The notes: generated by a model from the sequence alone, not told the origin. A DNA stretch of 50,672 bases from an uncultured Nostocoides sp. (GCA_937858995.1 CALLZC010000104.1:1-50672), one strand, 5' to 3'; counted from the stretch's first letter, positions 26,689 through 35,954 are shown. A program made the numbers and translations.

Positions 26689-28590
26689 TCACGCGGCCCG
26701 CGCCCGATCGAGGGCCTTCGCATAGCCGGTACCCATCGCCAGCAGGGCCAGCCCGGCGCCGATGAAGGCCACGATGCGCACGATCCCGTCGAGTGTGGGG
26801 AGGTCGAAGAAGAGCAGTTTGAGCACGGCGCAGCCGGCGAGGGCCAGCCCGGCCCGCAGCGCGACGCCCGCGTCGGCGGTGCCCCGCAAGCCGTGCATCA
26901 GCAGGTATGCCGCGACCACCGCGAGCAGGAGCGTCGCCAGGCCGTGACCGGCCACGAAACCGCCAGCGGCCGCCTCGGCCCGGCGTCCGAGAACCACCCC
27001 ACCCGCCACGACGGCCGAGCCGACATAGAGCAGCGCGAGGGCGCCGCCGACCCAGGGCACATAGCGACTCGAGGCGGGGGCCAGGAGGGCGGCATACTGC
27101 CGCAGGGCCGGCCAGAGCACGATCACCGCGGCCGCGGTCCCCGCGAGGGTGACGAGGTCGGGCAGGAAGATGCCGCTGACCGCCGTGGCGCGGGCCGCCA
27201 GCTGGGCCACCAGCGGCGCGGCCGCCCCGACCGCGCCCAGGGTCAGGAAGAGGGCGGCGGCGGCCTGCCACAGGTGGGCCCGAGGCCCCAGGGCGCGAAC
27301 CGTGGCGGCATACGCCACCGCGAGCGCCGCGAGCGCGGTCAGCCGCCAGGCTCCCGTGCTATCGACGGTCACCGCACTGGCCGCGAAGACGGTCCCGATC
27401 GCCCCGGCCCACGGGGCCACCCGCAGGAAGGGGGTCGTCGCTGCGTCGCGGGTCATAAGGGCGGCTAGCAGGTAGCTGCCGGCAGCCGCGGCATACACCA
27501 GCCACGAGGGGAGCGCGTCCGGCACGGCGCCAGCGGCCAGCACCGGCAGGGCGCTGAGCATCAGGACGGGTGCCAGCAGCGTCGGCCCCCGCGTGGCCGT
27601 CCGGGCCCGACCAGCAAGTAGGACCGTGCCGAGGTCGAAGCCGGCGAGGATCGCCGCGAGCCCGAGGGTCACGTTGGCGTCCCGCCCGGCAGTGCTCAGG
27701 GCCAGGATCGCGAGCGCGGCCGGGGCCACGCGCGCGGCGTGCAGGGCCAGCCAGCTGCGCCCGAGATGGGCGGGGTAGCTCGCCAGGGCGAGCACCACGA
27801 GGAAGCCAGCAGTCAGAACCTCTGAGGCGCCGGATAGCGCGGGCGCGAGCGCCGCCACCCCGCCGACGGTCAGGAGCGCCAGGAATTGGCTGTCCCAGGC
27901 GCGGGCCAAGACGATCCCACTGGCCGCGATCACCCCGGCCAGGGCGAGCCCGGCTGCCGGCGGCAACCATTCGTAGATGCGGGTAACGGCCATGACATCG
28001 AGGTATGCGGTGGCATACCCCGCCGCGGCAATGGCCAGGGCGCCCGTGGCACGCGCGGGGTCGCGGTGGACCCGATGGGCAGCGCCGACCAAACCCAGCG
28101 CCAGGATCGCGGCGCCGCCGACGCGGGCAGCGGGGTTGAGATAGCCGTGCTGGATCGCGTAGGCCAGGAGCAGGACGACGCCGATCAGCAGAACCCCGGC
28201 GCCCGCAACGCCGAGCAGGCGCACCACCATGCCTTCGCGCTGCCACCACGCACCGGCCGCAGCCGGGGGGTGCCCGGGCTTCGCCAGGTCCCCGGGCATG
28301 GTCAGGTCGCCGGGCTTCGCCAGGTCCCCGGGCATGGCCAGGTCGCCGGGCATGGTCAGGTCGCCGGGCATGGCCAGGTCCCCAGGGGCGTCCGGACGGA
28401 CCGGGGTGGGTTGGCCACCCGGCCGAGTCGCCGCTGCCCCCTGCGCAGCGGCGATCACCTCGAGGCTCGGCCCGGCGGCGAGATCCACGCGCAGCGCGGC
28501 GAGGCCATTGCCGACGGCATACATGCGAGTCATGGCCTCGGCGAATTCCGCTTCGAGACGGCGTACCGAATCCAGGGTCTGTGCGCTCAT
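26689..28590 (-). CDS. DUF2339 multi-pass membrane protein
   Basis: A 633-residue protein with a soluble N-terminal stretch (1-115) and then about 17-19 closely spaced hydrophobic segments to the C-terminus, the pattern of DUF2339 proteins, which have no established function. The N-terminal part starts with a coiled-coil-like helix (LDSVRRLEAEFAEAMTRMY), then a variable Pro-rich linker made of six 6-residue repeats of the form PGDL(A/T)(M/K). Other family members have a similar disordered linker but not this repeat as far as I know. The ATG at 28590 is used. It lies in the same direction as helD upstream and the NRPS gene 124 bases downstream. Confidence 0.85.
   Translation of the reverse strand: MSAQTLDSVRRLEAEFAEAMTRMYAVGNGLAALRVDLAAGPSLEVIAAAQGAAATRPGGQPTPVRPDAPGDLAMPGDLTMPGDLAMPGDLAKPGDLTMPGDLAKPGHPPAAAGAWWQREGMVVRLLGVAGAGVLLIGVVLLLAYAIQHGYLNPAARVGGAAILALGLVGAAHRVHRDPARATGALAIAAAGYATAYLDVMAVTRIYEWLPPAAGLALAGVIAASGIVLARAWDSQFLALLTVGGVAALAPALSGASEVLTAGFLVVLALASYPAHLGRSWLALHAARVAPAALAILALSTAGRDANVTLGLAAILAGFDLGTVLLAGRARTATRGPTLLAPVLMLSALPVLAAGAVPDALPSWLVYAAAAGSYLLAALMTRDAATTPFLRVAPWAGAIGTVFAASAVTVDSTGAWRLTALAALAVAYAATVRALGPRAHLWQAAAALFLTLGAVGAAAPLVAQLAARATAVSGIFLPDLVTLAGTAAAVIVLWPALRQYAALLAPASSRYVPWVGGALALLYVGSAVVAGGVVLGRRAEAAAGGFVAGHGLATLLLAVVAAYLLMHGLRGTADAGVALRAGLALAGCAVLKLLFFDLPTLDGIVRIVAFIGAGLALLAMGTGYAKALDRARAA
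28279..28386 (-). repeat. Six 18-base tandem repeats within the DUF2339 gene
   Basis: Six units of 18 bases, each encoding PGDLAM, PGDLTM or PGDLAK, run without interruption in the linker before the first membrane segment. Units differ at a few positions (A/T in the fifth residue, M/K in the sixth). A degenerate partial unit (PGHPP) follows. Copy number could change in frame. Confidence 0.93.
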
Positions 28591-28660
28591 GTGCCCAGCC
28601 TGGACTCTGGCGTGGCGGGGGCGCCTGAGTGCTGCTACTCAAATCCCCCGAAGGGGCGCG

Positions 28661-30667
28661 CTAGGCCGCCAGCTCGGCGGGCAAGGGCTGGGCGTGCACG
28701 ATGTCGAGTTCGCAGACGGCGCGGGTGAGGACGACATACAGCCGCCGCAGACCGGTGCGCAGATCCGGCTCGGCGGTCACGATGTCGGCGGGTTCGAGGA
28801 CGATGACGCGGTCGAACTCCAGACCCTTGGCCACGGACGCGGGGATGACGTCCACTTGATGGTCCACATCGCCGTGCTCGGGACCGAGGACCCCGTGATC
28901 GAGACCGGCTGCGGTCAAGGCTCGGGTGACGCTGTCAACCCGCTTGTCGGGCACGATCAAGCCCACCGAGCCGGGTTCCTGGGACGCGGCGATGGTCAGT
29001 GCGACAAGGCGATCCAGGAGCCGGCTCGCGAGCGTTTCGTGGATGTCGAGTCGGCCCGGATTGTCGCGCACGGAGTGCGGCGTTCCCAGGCCCGGGGCAA
29101 TCACGGGCAGCAGCCGGGCGGCGAAGTCGATGACCGAGGTGGGCACCCGGAAGCCCCTGGCGAGGACCTCGACATGCGCCTCCGGTTTGCCGAGATGGCT
29201 CAGCGCCTCGGCCCACGAGGTGGTGGCCCAGGGCGTGGTGCCCTGGGCGAGATCCCCCAGGACCGTCGCCGCGCCGGTCGTGCACCGCCGTCCCACGGCG
29301 CGCAGCTGCATGGGGGAGAGGTCTTGTGCCTCGTCGAGGATGATGTGCCCCAGGCTGGGGGTGCGGGTCAGCAGGTCGCTCAGTTCGTCGAGCAGGACCA
29401 GGTCGGCAGCCGACCAGCGCGCCGCGCCGGGAGTTCGCGTGGGTGATCGCCAGAGCAACGCGTCCTGCTCCGCGGGGTCCAGCACCCCGGCCGCGGCGAC
29501 GGCCAGCGCCTGCGGATCGCTGAAGAGCCGATGGAGCAGCCGCGCCGGGTCGAGCGCCGGCCAGTGCGCGGCGGCATACGCCTTGACGGCGGGGCTGCGA
29601 GCGACGGCGTCGTGGACCCGATCGTCGGGGCTGTCGCCGGCACGCTCCATCTGCACCAAGATGCAATGCGCCAGCCGGTGCGGCAGCATGTCGCGGGCCG
29701 CGTGATAGCGCGCCCCGCGGCCGCGCAACTCCGCCAGCACCTCGCCCACCTCGTATGCCGGCACGCGCCACTTGCGGGCACCCCGCGGCGCGATCAGGGG
29801 TTGGGTGGGCGCAAGGATGTGACCCCACACGGCGACGCGCAGGACCTCGGCCATCCGGGCGTCGCCCTTGAGGGTGGCCACCGCCGGATCGTCGAAGCTG
29901 CGCACCGGGCGGGAGTCGAACAGGTCGGCCACGGTGGTGTGCCCGACACGCACCTCACCGAGCGCGGGCAGCACGGCGCCGATGTGATCCAGGAAAGCCC
30001 GGTTTGGGCCGATGACCAGGACGCCTTGTCGGGCCAGCCGATCCCGGTGGGCATAGAGGAGCCACGCCGCGCGGTGCAGTCCGACGGCGGTTTTCCCGGT
30101 GCCCGGGGCGCCCTGGACACACACGCTGGTGTTGGCGTCTGCCCGGACGATCTCGTCCTGCTCGGGCTGGATCGTGGCGACGATGTCCCGCATCGGCCCC
30201 ACCCGGGGCCGCTCGATCTCTGCCGCGAGGATCGCGCTGCGCGTCTCGGGTTCCTGCCGGTCGCTGAGATGTTCGTCCTCATAGGCCGTGATGTCTCCCG
30301 CCCCGATCCCGAACCGCCGCCGCAGGGTGACACCCATAGGGTCATGATGGGTGGCGCGATAGAAGGCGCAGGAGACCTCGGCACGCCAGTCGATCACCAG
30401 AGGGTCGCCGTGCTCGTCGCCCACATGACGGCGGCCGATGTACCACCGATCGTTCGTGGTCGTATCGAGCCGCCCAAAGAACAGCGCTGTTCCCGGGTCG
30501 TCCTTGAGCGACTCGGCGCGGTAATAGAGGGCGCGCGCGAGATACGCCGCCGCAATCGGGTCGGCCGCGTTGACATCGAGGGCTTCGGTGCGCTGGCGCA
30601 TCGCCTCCAGGGCGGTCCGTGCCGCCGCTAGATGGGCCCGTTCATTGAGCAATTCCTTATCGGGCAC
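28661..30667 (-). CDS. helD: HelD-like RNA polymerase-associated helicase
   Basis: A 668-residue superfamily 1 helicase-like ATPase. Seen: a leading helical hairpin (1-50, rich in Ala/Glu/Arg) of the kind that enters the RNA polymerase secondary channel, Walker A in GAPGTGKTAVGLHRAAWLLY, the DEAQDLSPMQ motif II, and motif VI-like LRRLYVVLTRA near the C-terminus. Proteins of this type remove stalled or inhibitor-bound RNA polymerase from DNA (HelD in Bacillus and mycobacteria), and some confer rifamycin tolerance. It starts at GTG 30667 with no strong ribosome site. It is 74 bases downstream of the HtrA gene in the same direction. Confidence 0.87.
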   Translation of the reverse strand: MPDKELLNERAHLAAARTALEAMRQRTEALDVNAADPIAAAYLARALYYRAESLKDDPGTALFFGRLDTTTNDRWYIGRRHVGDEHGDPLVIDWRAEVSCAFYRATHHDPMGVTLRRRFGIGAGDITAYEDEHLSDRQEPETRSAILAAEIERPRVGPMRDIVATIQPEQDEIVRADANTSVCVQGAPGTGKTAVGLHRAAWLLYAHRDRLARQGVLVIGPNRAFLDHIGAVLPALGEVRVGHTTVADLFDSRPVRSFDDPAVATLKGDARMAEVLRVAVWGHILAPTQPLIAPRGARKWRVPAYEVGEVLAELRGRGARYHAARDMLPHRLAHCILVQMERAGDSPDDRVHDAVARSPAVKAYAAAHWPALDPARLLHRLFSDPQALAVAAAGVLDPAEQDALLWRSPTRTPGAARWSAADLVLLDELSDLLTRTPSLGHIILDEAQDLSPMQLRAVGRRCTTGAATVLGDLAQGTTPWATTSWAEALSHLGKPEAHVEVLARGFRVPTSVIDFAARLLPVIAPGLGTPHSVRDNPGRLDIHETLASRLLDRLVALTIAASQEPGSVGLIVPDKRVDSVTRALTAAGLDHGVLGPEHGDVDHQVDVIPASVAKGLEFDRVIVLEPADIVTAEPDLRTGLRRLYVVLTRAVCELDIVHAQPLPAELAA

Positions 30668-30741
30668 AAGGAGCTAACCTGCCACGCCTGCCACACCTTG
30701 GCAAGGCATCACGGGCGGCGGGCCGTCGGACGGTGCAGCAG

Positions 30742-32079
30742 TTATCCCGCCGGGCGCGCCGCCAGGGTGACCTCGATGTCCTGGCGAGCACCGCCTCGCA
30801 GCACGGTCAGGGTGACCTGGGCTCCGACCCGCTCGGCGCGGATGTGCGCTATCAGGGAGTCTCGTGATTCGACGGTGATGCCCTTGATGGCCACCACGAT
30901 GTCACCGGCGCGCAGCCCAGCGGTCGCTGCCGGGGTATTCGGGGTCACCGCCGCGATGCGGGCACCGGCCCGGGTGGCCGTCCCGTCCTGGCCCTCACCA
31001 TCGCCCAGGTTCACCCCCAAAAACGCGTGCTCGGCGGCGCCGGTCGCGATCAGTTGGTCGGCGATCACCTTCGCCTCATTGACGGGGATGGCGAACCCGA
31101 TGCCGATATTCCCGCTATTGGATCCGGTGCTGGCGATCGAGGAGTTGATGCCGATCAGCTTGCCGTCCGCATCGACGAGCGCCCCACCGGAGTTGCCGGG
31201 GTTGATAGCCGCCGACGTCTGCACCGCATTCGTATAGACCGGCTCGCCCTGGCCTTGATTGTCGCCGGTCGTCACCGGCCGGTTGAGCGCGCTGATGATC
31301 CCGGTAGTGACGGTGCCGGCGAGCCCGAGTGGGTTCCCGACGGCCATCACCGGGTCGCCCACCCGCAGCGCCGCGGAGTCGCCGAGGGCGATCGCCTTCA
31401 GGTCCGAGGGCGGGTCGGTGATCGTCACCACCGCGAGGTCGGTCGAGGGATCGGTGCCGGCGATCCGCGCGTCATGGATGCGCCCATCCGCGAGAGTGAC
31501 CTGCAGGCCGCCCTCTTGGGCGCCATCGACCACGTGGTTGTTGGTCAGGATGTGGCCGCTGCCATCGATGATGACGCCGGAACCCTGGGAACCGCCACCT
31601 TGGGTCGCGACGGTGATCGCGACGACGCTCGGCGTCACGGTGGCGGCAGTCGCCGTCCAGTCGGGGGCGTTCGGGTTGATCTGGCGGATGTCTTGCGCGG
31701 CCGAAGTCGTTGCGGGGGAGACGTTTTGCGTGGCGGCGGACGGGGCTGTCGGGGTGGCCCCGGGCCCGTCCGCCGCCCGCACGGCGGCATACGTCCCTCC
31801 GCTGGCCAATCCGGCCGAGAGGAGCGACACCGCCACCAGGCCCGGCCAGGTGCGTCGTGGCCGTCGCGGCAGGGAGGGAGTAGCCGCAGGCGGGTCGGAC
31901 GGTGGCACGGGCGCGGACCACGTCGTGGGAGTCGGAGCCGAGTCGGGCGCGGGTGCGCCGACGCGGTCGCCGAACCACAGCGGAGCTGTGGCATCGGTGT
32001 CCGGTCGCTCGGCGGCGCTCCACGGGCTCGACGGTGGGTTAGGGGAGGGGGTTCCCGTCGAGGTGCCCGGCTGGCTCAT
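30742..32079 (-). CDS. HtrA/DegP-like membrane-anchored serine protease with PDZ domain
   Basis: A 445-residue protein with a Pro-rich cytoplasmic N-terminus (1-75), one membrane anchor (about 82-102, TWPGLVAVSLLSAGLASGGTY), a trypsin-like domain with His in LTNNHVVD, Asp in STDLAVV and Ser in NPGNSGGAL, and a C-terminal PDZ domain (about 350-440). It degrades or refolds damaged envelope proteins. AAAGGAG six bases before the ATG at 32079 fixes the start; an in-frame TTG lies six codons upstream. The response regulator, histidine kinase and protease order matches mprA-mprB-pepD of mycobacteria, where the kinase responds to envelope stress and the regulator activates the protease gene. Confidence 0.93.
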   Translation of the reverse strand: MSQPGTSTGTPSPNPPSSPWSAAERPDTDATAPLWFGDRVGAPAPDSAPTPTTWSAPVPPSDPPAATPSLPRRPRRTWPGLVAVSLLSAGLASGGTYAAVRAADGPGATPTAPSAATQNVSPATTSAAQDIRQINPNAPDWTATAATVTPSVVAITVATQGGGSQGSGVIIDGSGHILTNNHVVDGAQEGGLQVTLADGRIHDARIAGTDPSTDLAVVTITDPPSDLKAIALGDSAALRVGDPVMAVGNPLGLAGTVTTGIISALNRPVTTGDNQGQGEPVYTNAVQTSAAINPGNSGGALVDADGKLIGINSSIASTGSNSGNIGIGFAIPVNEAKVIADQLIATGAAEHAFLGVNLGDGEGQDGTATRAGARIAAVTPNTPAATAGLRAGDIVVAIKGITVESRDSLIAHIRAERVGAQVTLTVLRGGARQDIEVTLAARPAG

Positions 32080-32127
32080 GCGTGACTCCTTTGACAATGT
32101 GGTCTCACGTAGTCAACCCCGGGAAGA

Positions 32128-33690
32128 TCACGGGGACCTGGGCCGGTCCTGGGAGTTGGCTGCATATGCCGGCTCGTCGTGCGGCTGCGCTGGCGATCCC
32201 AGGGGTAGCTCGACGACGAACGTGGCGCCGCCACCGGGTGTCGGCTTGATGCCGACGCGCCCGTGGTGCCGGGCCACGATGGCGGCGACGATGGCCAGGC
32301 CCAGCCCGGTCCCGCCGTTCGCGCGCGATCGCGCCTTGTCCTCCCGGAAAAAGCGCTCGAAAACCCGGGTCTTGGTGGCGTCGTCGATTCCGGGCCCGTG
32401 ATCGCGGACCTCGACCTGGGCCGTCCCTGGCCCGCGTCCGATGACCACCTCGATCGGGGTGCCGGTCGGCGTATGCCGGATGGCATTGGTCAGCAGGTTG
32501 CCGAAGACCTGGTGCATCGCGGCTTCTTCGCCGTGAATCTGGGTCGGGGTCACATCGCCGGAGACCATGCCTTGCAGGGTGATCCGGCGGTCGGGGTCGC
32601 GGACTCGGGCAGCCTGGACCTGCTCGGCCAAGACGACGGTCAGGTCGAGTTCGCGCCGCTCCACGGGCCGCTCGTCATCGAGGCGAGCCAGCAGGAGCAA
32701 GTCCTCGACGAGGTTGCTCATCCGAGAGGCTTCGGTTTCGATCCGGTTCATCGTCGCGGGCACCTGCTCGGGCGTCACCGCGCCGTGGCGATAGAGCTCG
32801 GCATATCCGCGCACGGTCGCCAGCGGGGTGCGCAGCTCATGGGAGGCGTCGGCGACGAACTGCCGCATCCGCTCCTGAGAGGCACTGCGCACGGCCAGCG
32901 ACTCCTCGACCTGGGCGAGCATGGCGTTGAAGGAGTTGGACAGCGAGCTCACTTCTTCGGGCACGTCCTCGGTGGGGACCCGTCGGCTCAGGTCACCGGC
33001 CGCGATCGCGCGCGCGGTGTCCTCGATCTCCGTCAACGGCCGGAAGGCGCGCCGGACGGCGTGCCAGCCCAGCAGCGCGAAGGCGGCCACGGTGGCCAGC
33101 GAAATCGCGGCAGCCAGGGTGGCGAAACGTTGCACGGTCGTGGACACATCGCGCAAGGGTTGGGCGACCAGGAAGGTGGCGGAACCGTCATCGAAGGCCC
33201 GAGCCACCGCCCGCCACTTCAGATCCGAGCCCTTGGTCCGGAGGGTGAACGGCTTTTCGCTGAGCACGGCCGGCGCGTCCAGCGGGAGTGTGCTGATGTC
33301 GGGCACCGCGTCCACATCGGTCGCGGGAATCCGAATCGGTGCCTGATCGTCGGTGGGGAAGAAAATGACGGCATACCCGCTGGGCAGGCGAATCTGGTCG
33401 TTGTTGGTGCGCAATTGGTAGAGGGCGGAGTTGACGACGCTCGTTGTGCTTTTGTGCAGATTGGTGTCGACCCGCTCGATCAGCTCGCGCCGCATGAGAT
33501 AGCCCATGGTGGTGCTGACCAGGGTGAGGGCGACCACCAGCAACGCCAGCAGGATTGCGATCAGCCGCAGCCGCAGCGGTTGTCGATGGAGGCGGCTTCC
33601 CAGGCTTTCGCGGGGACCCGGGCTTTCGCGGGGACCCGGGCTGTCGGTGGTTCCCGGGCTCGCACCGGACCCCGGCGCCGCCGTGGTCAC
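32128..33690 (-). CDS. Two-component sensor histidine kinase (MprB-like)
   Basis: A 520-residue kinase: cytoplasmic Pro-rich tail with a SPGPRE repeat (residues 16-31), a first membrane helix (about 42-62), an extracellular sensor of about 120 residues, a second helix (about 185-208), HAMP (about 210-262), phosphoacceptor in FVADASHELRTPLAT, and an ATPase core with NLLTNAIRHT, DHGPGID and GGTGLGLAIV. The GTG at 33690 overlaps the regulator stop (GTGA), so they are coupled. The HtrA gene follows 48 bases later. The signal is probably envelope stress, by analogy with MprB; the sensor domain itself is not diagnostic. Confidence 0.93.
   Translation of the reverse strand: MTTAAPGSGASPGTTDSPGPRESPGPRESLGSRLHRQPLRLRLIAILLALLVVALTLVSTTMGYLMRRELIERVDTNLHKSTTSVVNSALYQLRTNNDQIRLPSGYAVIFFPTDDQAPIRIPATDVDAVPDISTLPLDAPAVLSEKPFTLRTKGSDLKWRAVARAFDDGSATFLVAQPLRDVSTTVQRFATLAAAISLATVAAFALLGWHAVRRAFRPLTEIEDTARAIAAGDLSRRVPTEDVPEEVSSLSNSFNAMLAQVEESLAVRSASQERMRQFVADASHELRTPLATVRGYAELYRHGAVTPEQVPATMNRIETEASRMSNLVEDLLLLARLDDERPVERRELDLTVVLAEQVQAARVRDPDRRITLQGMVSGDVTPTQIHGEEAAMHQVFGNLLTNAIRHTPTGTPIEVVIGRGPGTAQVEVRDHGPGIDDATKTRVFERFFREDKARSRANGGTGLGLAIVAAIVARHHGRVGIKPTPGGGATFVVELPLGSPAQPHDEPAYAANSQDRPRSP
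33605..33640 (-). repeat. Two perfect 18-base tandem repeats within the histidine kinase gene
   Basis: Two identical 18-base units, with a third degenerate unit next to them at 33641-33658, encode S-P-G-P-R-E twice in the cytoplasmic tail before the first membrane helix. The unit length equals that of the repeat in the DUF2339 gene, though the sequence differs. Confidence 0.88.
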
Positions 33691-34391
33691 TGCGGCGGTT
33701 TGCGCAGGACGTACCCGACGCCGCGCTTGGTGTGAATCAGCGGCGGTAGCCCCTCGGTGTCGATTTTGCGCCGCAGGTAGGAGATATAGGACTCCACGAT
33801 GCCGGACTCACCCCGGAAGTCGTAGTCCCAGACGTGATCGAGGATCTGCGCCTTGGACAGCACCCGGTTGGGATTGAGCATCAGATAGCGCAGCAGCTTG
33901 AATTCGGTCGGCGAGGTGTCGATGGCCCGCCCGGCGCGCCGCACGTCGTGACTGTCCTCGTCCAACTCGAGGTCCTCGAAGCGCAACAGCGCCGAGTCAT
34001 CGACCTCGCCCTTGGTGCGCCGCAAGACCGCGCGGATCCGGGCCACGACCTCCTCCAGGCTGAATGGCTTGGTGACATAGTCGTCGCCACCCACCGTCAG
34101 GCCCTTGATCTTGTCGTCGACCGAATCGCGCGCCGTGACGAAGACGATCGGGGCGCGCCGGCCGCTGTCGCGCAGCCGCCGCGTCACCTCGAAGCCGTCC
34201 ATGTCGGGGAGCATCACGTCGAGCACCACGAGGTCGGGATCGTGGCGTGCCGCCGCCTCGATGGCTCCCTTGCCGTCGCCCGCGGTGACGACCTCAAAGC
34301 CGGCGAACTGCAACGAGGTCGCGAGCAGTTCGCGAATGTTCGGCTCATCCTCGACGATCAGGAGCCGGGCCTCTGGGTCGGTGACGGTCAT
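33687..34391 (-). CDS. OmpR-family response regulator (MprA-like)
   Basis: A 234-residue regulator with a receiver domain (about 8-122: acidic EDE, phosphoacceptor Asp in VVLDVMLPDMDG, the Lys in YVTKPF) and a C-terminal winged helix (about 135-230: SPTEFKLLRYLML, VESYISYLRRKI, IHTKRGVGYVLR). It is expected to be phosphorylated by the coupled kinase and to activate the HtrA gene and others. The 61-base gap before it may contain the operon promoter, but I find no clear boxes there. Confidence 0.95.
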   Translation of the reverse strand: MTVTDPEARLLIVEDEPNIRELLATSLQFAGFEVVTAGDGKGAIEAAARHDPDLVVLDVMLPDMDGFEVTRRLRDSGRRAPIVFVTARDSVDDKIKGLTVGGDDYVTKPFSLEEVVARIRAVLRRTKGEVDDSALLRFEDLELDEDSHDVRRAGRAIDTSPTEFKLLRYLMLNPNRVLSKAQILDHVWDYDFRGESGIVESYISYLRRKIDTEGLPPLIHTKRGVGYVLRKPPQ

Positions 34392-34452
34392 GTCATCAGA
34401 TTGATCCGTGAGCCTGGGAGTTTCCTGTATGCCGTCGCGGCCCGCGGACTCC

Positions 34453-34869
34453 TCAGCCGATCACGGCCAGCATGACGCTGAACAACAGGGCGGCGGCGCT
34501 GACGAACAGGGCCACGATCGCCGCCAAACCGGCGGCGAAGGCCCACCAGCCGCGCCGCGCGAGCCGATCGGCCCGCGCCAGGTCGTCGCGGGCGTTGATT
34601 GCCATCAGCCCGATGATGAGCGCCGGCAACTGCGTGACCAGCAGGAACGGGAAGAGGCACACGGCGGAGACCACGACCAAGGTGATGGCCGAGCCACTGA
34701 CGGCGCGGCGCCCGGCATACGCACCGACATACGGGGTCGGCGCGAGGACCGGTCGTCCCGGCCGGCGCAGATAGGGGTTGGCGGGCCCAGCGTCTTGGAT
34801 CGATGAGCGGCGGGGACCTCCCGGGGGCATCGGCTGCAGTCCCGGGCGGGATCGGGCAGTGCGGCGCAT
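34453..34869 (-). CDS. DUF4190-like small membrane protein
   Basis: A 138-residue protein with a basic, Pro-rich cytoplasmic N-terminus (1-55) and two hydrophobic segments (about 62-86 and 108-136) flanking a short loop with INARDDLARADRLARRG. The loop position and spacing resemble DUF4190 proteins, which are unassigned. It reads toward the response regulator gene in the same direction, with 61 bases between, and is divergent from the epimerase-like gene. Confidence 0.65.
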   Translation of the reverse strand: MRRTARSRPGLQPMPPGGPRRSSIQDAGPANPYLRRPGRPVLAPTPYVGAYAGRRAVSGSAITLVVVSAVCLFPFLLVTQLPALIIGLMAINARDDLARADRLARRGWWAFAAGLAAIVALFVSAAALLFSVMLAVIG

Positions 34870-34904
34870 GGCTTCACCCTAGGTCGAGATGGGACGATCA
34901 CGTC

Positions 34905-35849
34905 ATGGGAGAAACCCCGAACGTCCCCGGAATAGTTCCCAGCCCCACGGGCGCTCAGTGGCTGCTGTCGCACGGCGATCAGCGCGCGGTGGTCGTCGAG
35001 GTCGGCGGCGGACTGCGCACATATGCCGTGGGCGGGCAGGACGTCGTGGCCGGCTTCGGCGCCCACCAGCAGGTCCTGCACGGCCGGGGACAGACGCTGA
35101 TGCCCTGGCCGAATCGGGTGCGTGACGGCCGGTACACCGTCGACGGGGTCGAGCAGCAGTTGCCGATCACCGAGGTCGCTCGCCACAACGCCAGCCATGG
35201 TTTGGTGCGCTGGGCGTTATGGGAACTTCTCGCCCAGGAGCCGGGGCGCGTCGAGGTGCGCTATCGCCTGCACCCGCAGCCGGGGTGGTTGTGGCACCTG
35301 GATCTGCGGCAGGTCTATCGGCTCGACGACGCGGGCTTGCGGGTGAGTGTGAGCGCGCAGAACCTGTCACCGACGGCGGCGCCCTTCGGCTTCGCGGCGC
35401 ACCCGTATGTCGCCACCCACGGCGCCAGCGCGGCCGAGGTGACCCTGCAGATCCCCGCCGACACCTATGTCACGGTCGATCCGCAACGGCTGCTTCCGAC
35501 GGGGGAAGCCTCGGTGGTCGGCACGGCATACGACTTCCGGGCAGCGCGGGCGCTGGGGCAGCCGCGGCTGCTCGACACCGCATACACGGATCTGGCCCGG
35601 CAGGGTCAGCGCTGGCAGGTGCGCGTCGGGATGCCCGGGCGCACCGTCGAGGTGTGGGGTGGACCCGGTCTGGATTGGGTGCAGGTGTTCAGCGAGAAGG
35701 TGTCCTTGCCGGTTGCCGGCGCGAACTCACCGGGCATCGCGGTCGAGCCCATGTCGTGCCCGGCGGATGCTTTCAACTCGGGGCGGGACCTGGTCTGGAT
35801 CGAGCCCGGCGGCACCTGGCGGGCGCAGTGGGGCATGGCGCTCGTCTGA
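34905..35849 (+). CDS. Aldose 1-epimerase family protein
   Basis: A 314-residue galactose-mutarotase-like protein. Seen: NRVRDGRY (substrate-side Arg), ASHGLVRW with the conserved His, FGFAAHPYVA with the catalytic-type His, and EPMSCPADAFNSG near the C-terminus. These fit the actinobacterial aldose-1-epimerase-like clade that interconverts sugar anomers or binds hexose phosphates; the exact sugar is not predictable. The upstream in-frame ATG at 34803 would run into the divergent gene, so the ATG at 34905, which begins with MGETPNVP, is preferred although no strong ribosome site is seen. Confidence 0.85.
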   Translation: MGETPNVPGIVPSPTGAQWLLSHGDQRAVVVEVGGGLRTYAVGGQDVVAGFGAHQQVLHGRGQTLMPWPNRVRDGRYTVDGVEQQLPITEVARHNASHGLVRWALWELLAQEPGRVEVRYRLHPQPGWLWHLDLRQVYRLDDAGLRVSVSAQNLSPTAAPFGFAAHPYVATHGASAAEVTLQIPADTYVTVDPQRLLPTGEASVVGTAYDFRAARALGQPRLLDTAYTDLARQGQRWQVRVGMPGRTVEVWGGPGLDWVQVFSEKVSLPVAGANSPGIAVEPMSCPADAFNSGRDLVWIEPGGTWRAQWGMALV

Positions 35850-35900
35850 GCCTCGATATCCGACGGGCGCCGCTCGCCATCCGAGATAGCCTTGGGGTAG

Positions 35901-35922
35901 CGGGCACGCTTTGGGGTGCCCG
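35901..35922 (+). terminator. Hairpin between the epimerase-like and csp genes
   Basis: CGGGCAC (35901-35907) and GTGCCCG (35916-35922) form a 7-base stem with an 8-base loop, followed by TTT. It lies 51 bases after the epimerase-like stop and 32 bases before the csp start. It could terminate the upstream message or form part of a cold-responsive csp leader. Confidence 0.45.
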
Positions 35923-35954
35923 TTTCGAACGCAAACGCAACGACGAGGTGCACA

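Noticed and set aside
28279..28386. Possible CRISPR array from regular repeats
   Set aside because: The repeats are contiguous 18-base units with no spacers and lie in frame inside a coding gene.
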